A stretch of 64,000 nucleotides of DNA from Winogradskyella eximia (GCF_003386165.1 NZ_QRDV01000001.1:549987-613986), one strand, 5' to 3'; shown: positions 1 through 9,189, numbered from the stretch's first letter. Translations and numbers: made by a program. The notes: generated from the sequence alone by a model not told the origin.

Positions 1-942
1 GTTTAATACAAAATAGCTTCCTATGATACTCGGAATTACAAAATTAAGCAGCCACATTGTCGTTGTGATGCTTAAAATAGTGAGTTCGCTTATATGAAGA
101 TAATCAAATAAAAACACGGCAATACTTCCTTTTACAACAACATCAAAAATCGAAATCGTTGGCACAATAGAGGCTAATACATACATGCTTGTAATTGCCA
201 TCATCGCATTGGCGTAACTGATATCAACACCAAAAGCAATTAATAAATAATAAAACTGAAATGAAAATATAAGATATCTAATAAAAGATAGAGCAAGGTT
301 TAAGCTATGTGTTTTTATAGATATTGATTTTATAAAAGTAAGAATTGCGGTAAATGAAACCCCTTTTATTTTAAATCGCTTTTGCTTCACACCAAATAAA
401 ACCAGTAAGCCGATGATTAAAATAATACTTGCAAATCTTGTTACTTTATAGAAATTGATGTCAATAGAATATGCATTCAAAAAGAAAAATAAACCAACAA
501 GACCAAAAAGTGTGGTTACAGTCATTTGAGCCATATTCCCTAAAAGATTTAACAATACAATTTTAGTTCTTAATTTCTTAGTGAAATAAATCGCTTTTGC
601 TCCATAATCACCAATACGGTTTGGAGTAATTAAGGAAGCAGTTAAGCCTCCTAAACTTTGCTCTAAAGCAGATATAAAGGAAATGTGTTTTAGGGTGCCA
701 ACCAAATGTTGCCATTTTAAGATTTCGAAAAACCAATTAAAAAAGCTTAATAGGATTAAAATACTGATGTTTTTAGTTGAAAAAACATTGTTTTCGTTTA
801 AAAATGATAGAAATGTGCTAAATTCTAAACTTTCATTTTTGGTGATTTTTGAGTAAATAAAATAAAATGCACCAACTACAATACTCAATTTAATAAGTAC
901 AAAGAAGAATTGTTTAGTTTTGTATGGCACATAGGAACTCAT
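1..942 (-). CDS. Lysylphosphatidylglycerol synthase TM-region (UPF0104-type) membrane protein, partial
   Basis: The C-terminal end lies beyond the left edge; 314 residues are visible, starting MSSYVPYKTK at position 942. The protein is very hydrophobic with about seven membrane segments. It carries the family-typical segment TPNRIGDYGAKAIYF around residues 85-100, a flippase-like loop seen in the LPG_synthase_TM family. It lacks any soluble aminoacyl-transfer domain in the visible part, so a lipid-linked transport or membrane-modification role is inferred and not shown. It is divergent from the beta-barrel gene at 970, with only 27 bp between starts, so the two promoters must overlap the opposite coding regions. 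Function beyond the family is not known. Confidence 0.8.
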   Translation of the reverse strand, partial: MSSYVPYKTKQFFFVLIKLSIVVGAFYFIYSKITKNESLEFSTFLSFLNENNVFSTKNISILILLSFFNWFFEILKWQHLVGTLKHISFISALEQSLGGLTASLITPNRIGDYGAKAIYFTKKLRTKIVLLNLLGNMAQMTVTTLFGLVGLFFFLNAYSIDINFYKVTRFASIILIIGLLVLFGVKQKRFKIKGVSFTAILTFIKSISIKTHSLNLALSFIRYLIFSFQFYYLLIAFGVDISYANAMMAITSMYVLASIVPTISIFDVVVKGSIAVFLFDYLHISELTILSITTTMWLLNFVIPSIIGSYFVLN

Positions 943-969
943 ATTACAAATAAAACCAAAAACTTAGAG

Positions 970-1608
970 ATGGAACACAATTTTAAACAATACCTTTTCT
1001 TTTTTAGTCTTGTTTTTATCACTTTTAAAAGCGAAGCACAATTTAAGGATACCGCCAAATGGAAAGCGCTTTTTGCAGTTGGTGTAAATTACCCAACAAC
1101 CGATGGTTTTGTAAAAGGCTCTTATGCGCAATCCGTAAATTTCCCAACGGTTAATTTAGGGATTCAACACATGCTAACACGTCAATACGGAGTAAAATTA
1201 GATTATGGTTTTAATCGTTTTAAAAACCATAAGGATACACCAGATTTTAAGATAAACTACTCAAGAGTTAATGTGCAATTTGTGTATGATCCTACAGAGT
1301 ATCTTACGTTTTTACCCATGAGATTAAGAACAGTTGCACATGCAGGACCTGGTTTGGCTTTTGTAAAACCATTAGGGGTTTTACGAGATAATAAACAGAC
1401 CTACTTAAATATTAATGCAGGATTAGAATTACATTATGCCATTAATGAAAAGGTTGCCATTTTTACTGATATTGCTTATTTGTACGGAGTTACTTCATTA
1501 GATGATTATAATCCTGCATTGAGCGGTTTGGGAGCATTTAATGGCAGTGTTTTTAACCTTACCTTTGGCTTGGCAGTTTCATTAAGCGGTTGTCAGTTTT
1601 GCGATTAA
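970..1608 (+). CDS. Outer-membrane beta-barrel (porin-family) protein
   Basis: The protein is 212 residues from the ATG at 970. A longer reading frame opens at 910, but only the 970 start gives a clean signal peptide (QYLFFFSLVFITFKSEAQ, cleavage after SEAQ). The mature part alternates short amphipathic beta-strands with turns (for example GVNYPTTDGF, YGVKLDYGFNRF, FNLTFGLAVSLSG), typical of an eight-stranded OmpA/OmpW-like barrel. It ends with an unusual C-terminal CQFCD. It lies 4 bp before ruvC and is probably co-transcribed with it. The barrel's ligand or function cannot be read from the sequence. Confidence 0.8.
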   Translation: MEHNFKQYLFFFSLVFITFKSEAQFKDTAKWKALFAVGVNYPTTDGFVKGSYAQSVNFPTVNLGIQHMLTRQYGVKLDYGFNRFKNHKDTPDFKINYSRVNVQFVYDPTEYLTFLPMRLRTVAHAGPGLAFVKPLGVLRDNKQTYLNINAGLELHYAINEKVAIFTDIAYLYGVTSLDDYNPALSGLGAFNGSVFNLTFGLAVSLSGCQFCD

Positions 1609-1612
1609 AAAC

Positions 1613-2167
1613 ATGAGTAAAGAAAAAATTATTTTAGGTATTGATCCAGGTACAACGATTATGGGTTTTGGACTGATAAAAGTTGTCGGTAAAAAAATGG
1701 AATTTTTACAACTGAATGAGCTCATGCTAAAAAAGTATGACGATCATTATCTAAAACTTAAACTCATTTTTGAGCGTACGGTAGAACTCATAGATACGTA
1801 TCATCCAGATGAAATAGCCATTGAAGCTCCTTTCTTTGGTAAAAACGTACAGAGTATGTTAAAATTGGGAAGAGCACAAGGTGTTGCCATGGCAGCAGGT
1901 TTGTCTCGCGAAGTGCCAATTACAGAGTACGCTCCCAAAAAAATAAAGATGGCAATTACCGGAAACGGAAATGCCAGTAAAGAGCAAGTCGCCAAAATGT
2001 TGCAAAGCATGTTGGGTCTTAAAACGATACCTAAAAACTTAGATTCTATGGATGGTTTGGCAGCAGCAGTTTGTCATTTTTACAACCAAGGCAGAGTTGA
2101 AGTTGGAAAGAGTTATTCTGGTTGGGGAGCTTTTGTGAAGCAGAATCAGGACAGGGTTAAAAAGTAA
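1613..2167 (+). CDS. ruvC: Crossover junction endodeoxyribonuclease RuvC
   Basis: RuvC resolves Holliday junctions by paired nicks as a dimer together with RuvAB. The protein is 184 residues, normal for the family. The RNase H-like core is complete: GIDPGT near the N-terminus supplies Asp11, IAIEAPFFGKN supplies Glu71, and LDSMDGLAAA supplies Asp144 and Asp147, matching the four acidic residues that bind catalytic magnesium in the E. coli enzyme. It lies 4 bp after the beta-barrel gene and upstream of a small exported protein and hemW. No ruvA or ruvB is in the window, as is common in this phylum where the genes are scattered. Confidence 0.96.
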   Translation: MSKEKIILGIDPGTTIMGFGLIKVVGKKMEFLQLNELMLKKYDDHYLKLKLIFERTVELIDTYHPDEIAIEAPFFGKNVQSMLKLGRAQGVAMAAGLSREVPITEYAPKKIKMAITGNGNASKEQVAKMLQSMLGLKTIPKNLDSMDGLAAAVCHFYNQGRVEVGKSYSGWGAFVKQNQDRVKK

Positions 2168-2201
2168 ATGCTATCAATAACAGTATTCAAAAAAACAGAA
2201 A

Positions 2202-2567
2202 ATGAAACTGATAATTTCACTTTTTATATTTATTCAATCCTTTTTTGTTTTTAGTCAAGGACAAGTAGAAGCCAATGATATTGCACATCAAAATTGGTAT
2301 CAATCCCAGAAAATAAAAGATTCATTAGTTGTAGAATTAATTAAGATTAACCAAAACGATTCCACTTTTATTGCAACCTTTAAAGTTTCAGAAAAACTTT
2401 GGGATAGTTTTGTTGAAGAACAGTTTAAACTCAAATTTCCAGAGTATGAATCTTGGGAAACAAGACGAGAAATTTATGGAAGCCAGTTTGATATGCTGAA
2501 TTATCAGTTTATGAAATTGTATTGCGATTTAAGGATTGCTACTTTATATGATTTATTTGAAGAATAG
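2202..2567 (+). CDS. Small exported protein of unknown function
   Basis: The 121-residue protein begins with a clear Sec signal peptide (MKLIISLFIFIQSFFVFSQG; cleavage near SQG). The mature part of about 100 residues is rich in charged and aromatic residues and contains no Cys pair or metal motif; a central stretch (KLWDSFVEEQFKLKFPEYES) looks helical. It sits between ruvC and hemW in the same direction with short gaps, so it is probably in the same transcript. I do not recognise the family. Confidence 0.7.
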   Translation: MKLIISLFIFIQSFFVFSQGQVEANDIAHQNWYQSQKIKDSLVVELIKINQNDSTFIATFKVSEKLWDSFVEEQFKLKFPEYESWETRREIYGSQFDMLNYQFMKLYCDLRIATLYDLFEE

Positions 2568-2596
2568 TAAATATCAATTTGAATACTAAAAACTAA

Positions 2597-3724
2597 ATGG
2601 CAGGCATCTACATTCACATACCATTCTGTAAACAAGCTTGTCACTATTGTGATTTTCATTTTTCAACCTCATTAAAGAAAAAAGATGAACTCGTAAACGC
2701 ATTAACGAAAGAGTTAGAACTTAGAAAAGACGAATTTAATAATACAACTGTTGAAACTATTTATTTTGGAGGTGGAACTCCTTCTTTGTTGTCTAATGAT
2801 GAATTACAATTTATAATAGATGCGGTTTATAAAAATTATAAGGTTTCAGAAAACCCAGAAATTACTCTTGAAGCGAATCCTGATGATTTATCTAAAGATC
2901 GAATAATCGAATTATCCAAAAGCAGAATCAATCGTTTGTCTATTGGTATTCAATCTTTCTTTGAAGATGATTTAAAACTCATGAATCGTGCACACAATGC
3001 CAACGAAGCAAAAACCTGTTTAGAAGAGGCAACTAAGCATTTCGATAATATTTCTTTAGATTTAATTTACGGTATTCCCGGAGCATCAAATGAGCAATGG
3101 TTAAAGAATATTGAAATGGCTTTGAGTTTTAATGTCCCTCATGTTTCGAGTTACGCTTTAACTGTTGAGCCTAAAACAGCTTTAGCATCCTTTATAAAAA
3201 AAGGAGTTATTGAAGATGTTGATGATGAGCAAGCACATGAGCAATTTCATGTATTGAAAGAGAAATTAGAAGCTTCTGGTTTTGTACATTATGAACTTTC
3301 TAATTTTGGAAAAGATGGTTATTTTAGTAAAAACAATTCGGCATATTGGCAAGGTAAATCCTATTTAGGTATTGGGCCTTCTGCACATTCTTTTAATGGA
3401 AAGCAACGTGGTTGGAATGTAAAAAATAATTCAAAATATATTAATGCTATAGCACAAAATGAATTACCGATAGAAATTGAAACCTTAACACAAACCGATC
3501 AGTACAATGAATATATAATGACAGGTTTGCGCACCATTTGGGGAGTGTCAATTAAAAAAGTAGAAGAAAACTTTGGCATAGTTTTTAAAGATTACTTAAT
3601 TGAGCAATCAGAAGTTTTTATAAATCAACAATTATTGTATATTGATAAGGCGCATTTACGGGTCACAAAAAAAGGACAATTTTTATGTGATGGTATTGCC
3701 AGTGAATTATTTAAAATCAATTAA
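2597..3724 (+). CDS. hemW: Radical SAM heme chaperone HemW (HemN-like)
   Basis: A 375-residue radical SAM protein. The cluster-binding motif FCKQACHYCDF near the start gives Cys11, Cys15 and Cys18. The CDF ending, without the fourth Cys of true coproporphyrinogen dehydrogenase HemN, places it with HemW, a heme-inserting chaperone. Other family marks are YFGGGTPSLL, LEANPDDL, RLSIGIQSF and the HemW-typical YELSNFGKDG and YWQGKSYLGIGPSAHSF. Heme delivery could matter for the H-NOX and FIST sensors encoded 3-6 kb downstream, but that link is speculation. The stop codon is followed after 2 bp by the GTG of the next gene. Confidence 0.93.
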   Translation: MAGIYIHIPFCKQACHYCDFHFSTSLKKKDELVNALTKELELRKDEFNNTTVETIYFGGGTPSLLSNDELQFIIDAVYKNYKVSENPEITLEANPDDLSKDRIIELSKSRINRLSIGIQSFFEDDLKLMNRAHNANEAKTCLEEATKHFDNISLDLIYGIPGASNEQWLKNIEMALSFNVPHVSSYALTVEPKTALASFIKKGVIEDVDDEQAHEQFHVLKEKLEASGFVHYELSNFGKDGYFSKNNSAYWQGKSYLGIGPSAHSFNGKQRGWNVKNNSKYINAIAQNELPIEIETLTQTDQYNEYIMTGLRTIWGVSIKKVEENFGIVFKDYLIEQSEVFINQQLLYIDKAHLRVTKKGQFLCDGIASELFKIN

Positions 3725-3726
3725 AC

Positions 3727-4476
3727 GTGTTAACAACCATACAATACAATTCTAGAAAATTACAAATAGATTTATCTCAACCATTAGATATTTCAATTCC
3801 TATAACCGGAAAGGATTCTAATGTTAATGCTTGGTATTTGGGGCCTCCTAAGATAGTGCCAGAAACTATAGACGGAGAAACCATAAGTGTAGAACAAGGA
3901 GCGGTTGTAAATTTTAATACCATTACATTTAATCCACATTCGCATGGTACACATACCGAAACGGTTGGTCATATTACTGAAAAAGTATACTCTATAAACA
4001 AATGTTTAACTCAGTTTTTCTTTTTAGCTGAAGTGGTAACCGTTGCACCAGAAAAATTGGGAGACGATTATGTGATTTCTAGAAAGCAATTACAGTTTGC
4101 TTTAGGAAATAAAAAACGTGATGCTATAGTAATTAGAACCATGCCAAATACGCGTGAGAAATTTTCGAGACAATACTCAAATACCAATCCGACATATTTA
4201 TTAGAAGATGCAGCAGAATATCTTAAATCTAAAGATGTTAAGCATTTATTAATCGATTTGCCAAGTGTAGACAAAGAACAAGATGAAGGAGAACTTTTGG
4301 CTCATAATGCTTTTTGGAACACCAAAGGGAAATTACGATTAGATGCTACAATTACTGAATTTATCTATGTGTCTAATAAAATTAAAGATGGTATTTATAT
4401 GCTTAATCTTCAAATTGCACCTTTTGAAAATGATGCAAGTCCGAGTAAACCAATTCTGTACAGGGTAATTGAATAG
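3727..4476 (+). CDS. Cyclase-family metal-dependent hydrolase (kynurenine formamidase-like)
   Basis: The 249-residue protein starts at GTG, 2 bp after the hemW stop; no ATG or stop lies between, and the sequence that follows (QIDLSQPLDISIPI) is the usual N-terminal strand of this family. The metal-binding motif is NPHSHGTHTETVGHI, the HxGTHxD-type signature with Glu in the last position, and a further acidic patch LLIDLPSVDKEQDEGE matches the second half of the active site. The substrate is uncertain: the family includes arylformamidases and other amide or lactone hydrolases. Translational coupling with hemW is likely from the spacing. Confidence 0.85.
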   Translation: MLTTIQYNSRKLQIDLSQPLDISIPITGKDSNVNAWYLGPPKIVPETIDGETISVEQGAVVNFNTITFNPHSHGTHTETVGHITEKVYSINKCLTQFFFLAEVVTVAPEKLGDDYVISRKQLQFALGNKKRDAIVIRTMPNTREKFSRQYSNTNPTYLLEDAAEYLKSKDVKHLLIDLPSVDKEQDEGELLAHNAFWNTKGKLRLDATITEFIYVSNKIKDGIYMLNLQIAPFENDASPSKPILYRVIE

Positions 4477-4584
4477 ATGACGAACTATTAAATCCTTTTT
4501 TTGAAAGTATTTAAATAGTGAAATGTGACAACAATCAGTCCTCGGTGTCACATTAAAAACACAAGTAGAAATTAAAGAATTAAA

Positions 4585-5196
4585 ATGGAAACCTTTTTTA
4601 TAATCATCATAAGTATTCTTGTCACTTTAGGTTTAGTGACAATTTATAAACAATGGAAGACAAAAAAAGTCACTAATGAACAATCCATCCTAATATTAGA
4701 CAAAATAAAACGGGTTTGTAAATTTGTTACCGTTGAAGGTGATTTTGCAGAGATCTATCATTATGAAGACGTAAAAGAAAAGTTCTTAAAATTAATTTCT
4801 AGTCGAAAAAAAGCCTTAGTTGTTATTAACGCCAAAGCACATGTTGGCTTCGATTTGGGCAAAGTACAAATGTCTTCAAATGCTAAAACAAAAACAGTTA
4901 ATCTAACGCATTTTCCACAGCCAGAAGTGCTATCTATTGAAAGCAATATCAATTATTATGATAAGCGAGATGGTATGTTTAATAAGTTTGAAGCAGCCGA
5001 TTTAACGGAGTTACAAACTAGAGCTAAAACGCATATTATGGAAAAAATTCCAGAAAGTGGCTTGTATAATATCGCAAAACAAGAAGCTTTAGAAGCCATT
5101 CATCTTATTGAAAATTTAGTGGAAACTATTGGTTGGAAATTAGATTATTCAGCTTTAAAAATTGAAGGAGAAGAAGAAAAGAAATTGTTGAAGTAG
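4585..5196 (+). CDS. DUF4230 membrane-anchored protein
   Basis: The 203-residue protein has one N-terminal membrane helix (FFIIIISILVTLGLVTIYKQW) followed by a soluble domain starting ILDKIKRVCKFVTVEGDFAEIYHYED, characteristic of DUF4230. The rest is beta-rich and ends in a helical region (IAKQEALEAIHLIENLVETIGW). The usual family layout of one anchor plus a cytoplasmic or periplasmic domain is complete. No function is established for the family. It follows the cyclase gene by 108 bp and may have its own promoter. Confidence 0.85.
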   Translation: METFFIIIISILVTLGLVTIYKQWKTKKVTNEQSILILDKIKRVCKFVTVEGDFAEIYHYEDVKEKFLKLISSRKKALVVINAKAHVGFDLGKVQMSSNAKTKTVNLTHFPQPEVLSIESNINYYDKRDGMFNKFEAADLTELQTRAKTHIMEKIPESGLYNIAKQEALEAIHLIENLVETIGWKLDYSALKIEGEEEKKLLK

Positions 5197-5276
5197 GAGT
5201 TTGTCAATCCTTAAACTTATTTAAGATCTATTTTAAACGATGGGAGAGCAAAATGCTCGCTTTCTAATAAATTACT

Positions 5277-5636
5277 ATGAATATAGAGGACTACAGAAAT
5301 TATTGTCTAAGCAAAAAAGAAGTCACCGAACATTTTCCTTTTGATGAAGATACCCTTGTGTTTAAAGTTTTGGGAAAGATGTTTGCTTTATCCTCATTAA
5401 AAAGATGGGAAAATGGAGAAGCGTTTGTGAATTTAAAATGCGATCCAGAGTATGCTCAAGAACTGAGAGCCGAATACGAAAGTGTAAAGCCTGGTTATCA
5501 CATGCATAAAAAACTTTGGAATAGTGTGTATATCAACTCAGGAGAACTATCACCAGAGCTTATAAGGAAATTGATAGATCATTCTTACGATATGGTTGTA
5601 AAAGGTTTACCTAAAAAGCTGAGAGATAGCATTTAG
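5277..5636 (+). CDS. MmcQ/YjbR-family protein
   Basis: A 119-residue protein with the YjbR fold: an N-terminal helix NIEDYRNYCLSKKEVTEHFP, then FDEDTLVFKVLGKMFAL, the signature VNLKCDPEYAQELR and KPGYHMHKKLWNSVYI. The fold resembles a CyaY-like or double-wing DNA-binding domain; the family is widespread and its role is not settled. The length is normal. It is the last gene before the LytTR-type repeats at 5673-5740, so the signalling region begins after it. Confidence 0.9.
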   Translation: MNIEDYRNYCLSKKEVTEHFPFDEDTLVFKVLGKMFALSSLKRWENGEAFVNLKCDPEYAQELRAEYESVKPGYHMHKKLWNSVYINSGELSPELIRKLIDHSYDMVVKGLPKKLRDSI

Positions 5637-5672
5637 AATATATGTAAATTCTAATTAAAGACGCTTTTGCTC

Positions 5673-5740
5673 TAGTCGTCGTTCCAAAACGTTTACTCAT
5701 CGAAAAAGCCCTTTTTTACTAATAATAGCCTTTAGTTTTG
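5673..5740 (+). promoter_or_regulatory. LytTR-type direct repeats and -7 box for the gene at 5772
   Basis: Two half-sites, TAGTCGTCG (5673-5681) and TACTCATCG (5694-5702), are exactly 21 bp apart. A perfect Bacteroidota -7 box TAGTTTTG follows at 5733-5740, 31 bp after the last G of the second repeat. No -33 TTTG is present, as expected if an activator replaces it. The pair matches repeats two and three of the site at 12532-12622, including the words CGTTCC and CGAAAAA. Confidence 0.65.
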
Positions 5741-5771
5741 CGGTATAATTAATTAATATAACCCCAAGATA

Positions 5772-6146
5772 ATGAGTACATTATTTATATACACCGTATT
5801 TTTACTAGGCCACCTAAGTGTTTATTTTTATTTCAAGAACAGTCTAACTTTATGTTCTAATGTTGTAGAAAACACTAATAGAATTAGTTCTCAGTTTCCG
5901 TCATTAGAAGCTCATAATTCACAAAAAGTAATTAGTAGTATTGAGAGTAATAAAAAGATGTTATTGCAAAAAAGCCTAAGACAGTTAGAGTTTATAAATG
6001 AATTTGAAATGTACTTAGATGAAAAATCACTTAATAATTTTTCAATTGAGTTTCTACAAGAATTTGAGCAAATAAAAATTGAAGCACAGCTTTCTACATT
6101 AAAAGTTACGGGACAGTTAAATAACGGGTTAAAATTGGCGGCATAA
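5772..6146 (+). CDS. Small membrane-anchored protein with LAA C-terminus
   Basis: The 124-residue protein has one N-terminal hydrophobic helix (TLFIYTVFLLGHLSVYFYF) and a predicted helical tail rich in Glu, Lys and Ser, probably a coiled coil. I do not recognise a family. It ends GQLNNGLKLAA; the final LAA is the same tripeptide that ends the ssrA degradation tag and is a ClpXP-type signal. A LytTR-type site lies directly upstream, and the next gene begins the H-NOX signalling operon after its own LytTR site, so this is probably an output or accessory of that system. Confidence 0.65.
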   Translation: MSTLFIYTVFLLGHLSVYFYFKNSLTLCSNVVENTNRISSQFPSLEAHNSQKVISSIESNKKMLLQKSLRQLEFINEFEMYLDEKSLNNFSIEFLQEFEQIKIEAQLSTLKVTGQLNNGLKLAA

Positions 6147-6164
6147 GGTTGCTAGTCCGTTTAA

Positions 6165-6253
6165 CCATTCGTCGACACTTATCTACTATCCGTCGACACT
6201 AAATTACAATTAGCCGAATTAAAAAATTGTTGTTCTATAATTCAACTAATTTG
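6165..6253 (+). promoter_or_regulatory. LytTR-type direct repeats upstream of the H-NOX operon
   Basis: CCATTCGTCGACACT (6165-6179) and CTATCCGTCGACACT (6186-6200) share CGTCGACACT at exactly 21 bp spacing, the best-conserved pair in the window. A degenerate third copy (TAGCCGAATT, 6211-6220) falls in the same 21-bp phase. The -7 box is imperfect, CTAATTTG at 6246-6253, about 30 bp after the third copy. The site precedes the operon that encodes the LytTR regulator, so autoregulation is likely. Confidence 0.7.
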
Positions 6254-6279
6254 GCTCGATAAACACAAAGCAGCTATTA

Positions 6280-6690
6280 ATGAAAACCCTAAACATTTTA
6301 CTGATAGAAGACGATATGATTGAAGTTATGAAGTTAAATAGAACAATTTCTTCATTAAAACTTAATCATAAAATCATCGAAGCTAATAATGGAGAGGATG
6401 CACTTAAAATTTTAGAACAAAAAGACGTGCTTCCCGATATTATTTTATTAGATTTAAACATGCCAAAAATTAATGGTATAGAATTCTTAGGGATTTTAAA
6501 AAATGATGACACCCTAAAATATATTCCAACCATTATTTTAACAACTTCAAATAATCAAAAAGATTTGTTAGAATGTTACAAGATTGGTGTTGCTGGTTAC
6601 GTTTTAAAACCTTTAAAGTATGAGGATTATGTAGCTAAAATAGAAAAATTATTGGCTTATTGGAGCATTAACGAATTAATAAAAGCATAA
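6280..6690 (+). CDS. Single-domain response regulator (Rcp1/CheY type)
   Basis: A 136-residue receiver domain with no output domain. The acidic pocket is IEDD (residues 9-12), the phospho-acceptor is Asp58 in LLLDLNMP, the Thr switch is in IILTTSNNQ and the conserved Lys is in YVLKPLKYEDY. It opens the operon; its stop overlaps the ATG of the H-NOX gene by one base. Stand-alone receivers of this kind carry phosphate between kinases and Hpt proteins, and both are encoded downstream, so a role as phosphate shuttle or sink is a reasonable inference. Confidence 0.9.
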   Translation: MKTLNILLIEDDMIEVMKLNRTISSLKLNHKIIEANNGEDALKILEQKDVLPDIILLDLNMPKINGIEFLGILKNDDTLKYIPTIILTTSNNQKDLLECYKIGVAGYVLKPLKYEDYVAKIEKLLAYWSINELIKA

Positions 6691-7229
6691 TGAAAGGAAT
6701 TGTTTTTACAGAGTTTTTAGAACTCGTTGAAGATAAATTTGGTTTAGAAATGGTTGATAGAATCATTTCGAGTTCAGAGTTAGCATCCGATGGTATTTAT
6801 ACTTCTGTCGGTACCTATAGCTTTTCTGAAATGCTACAATTACTTCAACATTTAAGTGAAAACACAGGTATTTCTATTGATAATTTATTGTTAGTATATG
6901 CTGAACATTTTTTTAGTGTTATAGAAAAAAGTTACCCAGGACTTTTAGCAACTTATAAAGATCCTATTGAAATGATTTCGTCAATTGAAAATCATATTCA
7001 TGTAGAGGTTAGAAAAATCTATCCAGATGCAGAATTGCCAACCTTTGAGGTGATTGAAAAAACCAAAGATCATCTCGTAATGGATTACACATCTAGCAGA
7101 GCAATGCATCACTTTGGACTTGGATTAATGAATAAAACATTCGAACATTTTAATTCTACAGCAACTATAGAATTAGAAAAAATAAAAGAGGACGGTACTC
7201 AGGTAAGATTCGTAATTAATAGAAATTAA
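6690..7229 (+). CDS. hnoX: H-NOX heme gas-sensor protein
   Basis: A 179-residue stand-alone H-NOX domain that binds heme and senses nitric oxide (or oxygen in some relatives). The proximal heme ligand is His104 in HIHVEVRKIYPDAELPTF, in the same position relative to the YP pair as in guanylate cyclase. The heme propionate motif YxSxR is intact as Tyr133, Ser135 and Arg137 (DYTSSRAM). The start ATG overlaps the stop of the receiver gene and its stop overlaps the start of the next gene, a histidine kinase, the standard H-NOX partner. Gas preference cannot be decided from these motifs; facultative NO sensing is the commonest case. Confidence 0.93.
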   Translation: MKGIVFTEFLELVEDKFGLEMVDRIISSSELASDGIYTSVGTYSFSEMLQLLQHLSENTGISIDNLLLVYAEHFFSVIEKSYPGLLATYKDPIEMISSIENHIHVEVRKIYPDAELPTFEVIEKTKDHLVMDYTSSRAMHHFGLGLMNKTFEHFNSTATIELEKIKEDGTQVRFVINRN

Positions 7230-9187
7230 TGAGTCAAGAACAAGTTGAAATACTACAACGTGCTCTAACAAGAGAAAAAAATGCCCGAAAAGCTGCTGAA
7301 AAAATTCTTGAAGAAAAATCAAGAGAACTCTACTTCACTTCCCAAAAACTTGAAAATTTATTAGACGAGAAATCATCAGAATTACAAGGTGTCTTTGAAA
7401 ACATAGTAGATGCTTATGTGGTTATAGATCTTAACGGAAATATTTTAAAGTTTAATGAAGCGGCTACAAAATTATTTGGTTATGATATTGACCGAGAAGA
7501 AGTTAAAATAGCGAAACTTATTTATAAAGATGATTTTCAATATGCTGTAGACTGTTTCAATAATTTGCAAACTACTGGCTTTTTTAAGGATTATGAAACG
7601 AGAGTTTACACAAAATCTAAAGAAGTAAAATGGGTACATGTCAATGGTAGTGTTGTTTTTGATAAGAACAATAAACCAATTGCAGCGCAAGGTATTGTTA
7701 GAGATATTACAGAAGAAAGAGCATCGGCAGAAAGGTTAATAGAATCAGAAAATAGACTGTCTACATTAATTTTAAATTTAGACAGTGGTATTGTTTTAGA
7801 AGATGAAAACAGAAATATTGTTTTAACCAACAATAAGTTTTGTGAACTTTTTAAAATTAATGCTCAACCTGCTGATTTGCATGGTAAGGATTGTGTAACA
7901 TCAGCAGAACAGAATAAAGTTTTATTTAAAGATCCGGAAGGATTCTTAAAACGAATGAGTGAAATTGATGACGCAAAAGAATTAGTCATTGGAGATGAAC
8001 TTGAAATGATTGATGGTACAATTTTAGAGCGTAATTACATGCCTATTACTATTGGCGAAAAGTCTAAAGGTTTTCTATGGACCTTTACAGATGTAACTTT
8101 AAAACGTACGTATCGTAAAAGTTTAGAGGCTCAAAAACAGAAATATTACAGCATTATAGCCAATATGCATTTAGGTTTGGTAGAGGTTAATACTAATGAC
8201 GAAATCTTAATGATTAACCAAAGCTTCTCAGAAATGTCTGGTTACTCTGAAGAAGAATTATTAGGCAAACGTGGTGGAGAAATTTTTCCTGTAGAAGGTG
8301 GTTCTGAAATTATTTCTATTGAAAACGAGAAACGAAAAAAGGGTGAGTCTAATTCATACGAAATTAAAGTAAATACCAAGCAAGGAGATATTAGATATTG
8401 GCTTATTAGTGGAGCACCAAACTACGATATTAATGGTAATGTTGTTGGGTCTATTGGTGTACATTTAGATATTACAGAATTAAAAGCTTTAGAACTTCAA
8501 AAAGAAAAATTACTTCTAAAATTAGAGAAAAGTAATGATGAATTGCAAGAATATGCACATATCGTTTCTCACGATTTAAAATCGCCATTACGCAGTATAG
8601 ATGCCCTAGTCAGTTGGTTAAAAGAGGACAATAAAGGAATATTAGATGAGACAAGTCTTAAAAACTTTGGACTTATTGAAGCTACACTCGAAAAAATGGA
8701 GCAACTTATCTCTGATGTGTTAGAATACTCAAGTGTAGGAACAGATACCAATTTAAAAGCTGAGGTAGACCTAAATAAAATGTTTAGCGACCTAACAACT
8801 ATTCTTTATATTCCTGAGCACATTACAGTTAAAGCATTAAATCAATTACCTGTTATTACTGGTGATGCAACTAAATTGCAGCAGTTGTTTCAGAATTTAA
8901 TTAGCAACGCTGTAAAGTTTATTGATAAAGAAGTTGGCCTAGTTATCATTGATTTTGAAGATTTAAAAAGTCATTACAAATTCTCAATAAAAGATAATGG
9001 AATAGGTATAGATAAGCAGTTCCATGATAAAATATTTAAAATATTTCACGCTTTAAATAAAAGCAAAGATTCTACAGGCATTGGATTATCGATAGTTAAG
9101 AAAATTGTCGATTTACATGAAGGTCAAATTTGGTTAGAAAGTGAGCCAAACGTAGGTACAACATTCTATTTTACCCTTAAAAAATAA
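7229..9187 (+). CDS. PAS-domain sensor histidine kinase (H-NOX partner)
   Basis: A 652-residue soluble kinase with no membrane segment. Order: a coiled coil at residues 1-55, three PAS domains at about 55-165, 170-295 and 300-420, then HisKA with phospho-acceptor His448 in YAHIVSHDLKSPLRS, and an HATPase with FQNLISNAVKF, DNGIGID and STGIGLSIVKKI. Its ATG overlaps the H-NOX stop by one base, so the two are translationally coupled. In known systems NO-bound H-NOX changes the autophosphorylation of such a kinase. No receiver is attached; phosphate must leave to the separate receiver, Hpt or LytTR proteins of this operon. Confidence 0.93.
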   Translation: MSQEQVEILQRALTREKNARKAAEKILEEKSRELYFTSQKLENLLDEKSSELQGVFENIVDAYVVIDLNGNILKFNEAATKLFGYDIDREEVKIAKLIYKDDFQYAVDCFNNLQTTGFFKDYETRVYTKSKEVKWVHVNGSVVFDKNNKPIAAQGIVRDITEERASAERLIESENRLSTLILNLDSGIVLEDENRNIVLTNNKFCELFKINAQPADLHGKDCVTSAEQNKVLFKDPEGFLKRMSEIDDAKELVIGDELEMIDGTILERNYMPITIGEKSKGFLWTFTDVTLKRTYRKSLEAQKQKYYSIIANMHLGLVEVNTNDEILMINQSFSEMSGYSEEELLGKRGGEIFPVEGGSEIISIENEKRKKGESNSYEIKVNTKQGDIRYWLISGAPNYDINGNVVGSIGVHLDITELKALELQKEKLLLKLEKSNDELQEYAHIVSHDLKSPLRSIDALVSWLKEDNKGILDETSLKNFGLIEATLEKMEQLISDVLEYSSVGTDTNLKAEVDLNKMFSDLTTILYIPEHITVKALNQLPVITGDATKLQQLFQNLISNAVKFIDKEVGLVIIDFEDLKSHYKFSIKDNGIGIDKQFHDKIFKIFHALNKSKDSTGIGLSIVKKIVDLHEGQIWLESEPNVGTTFYFTLKK

Positions 9188-9189
9188 TA

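Noticed and set aside
910..969. N-terminal extension of the beta-barrel gene
   Set aside because: It would place 20 polar residues before the signal peptide and overlaps the divergent gene's start; ATG at 970 is better.
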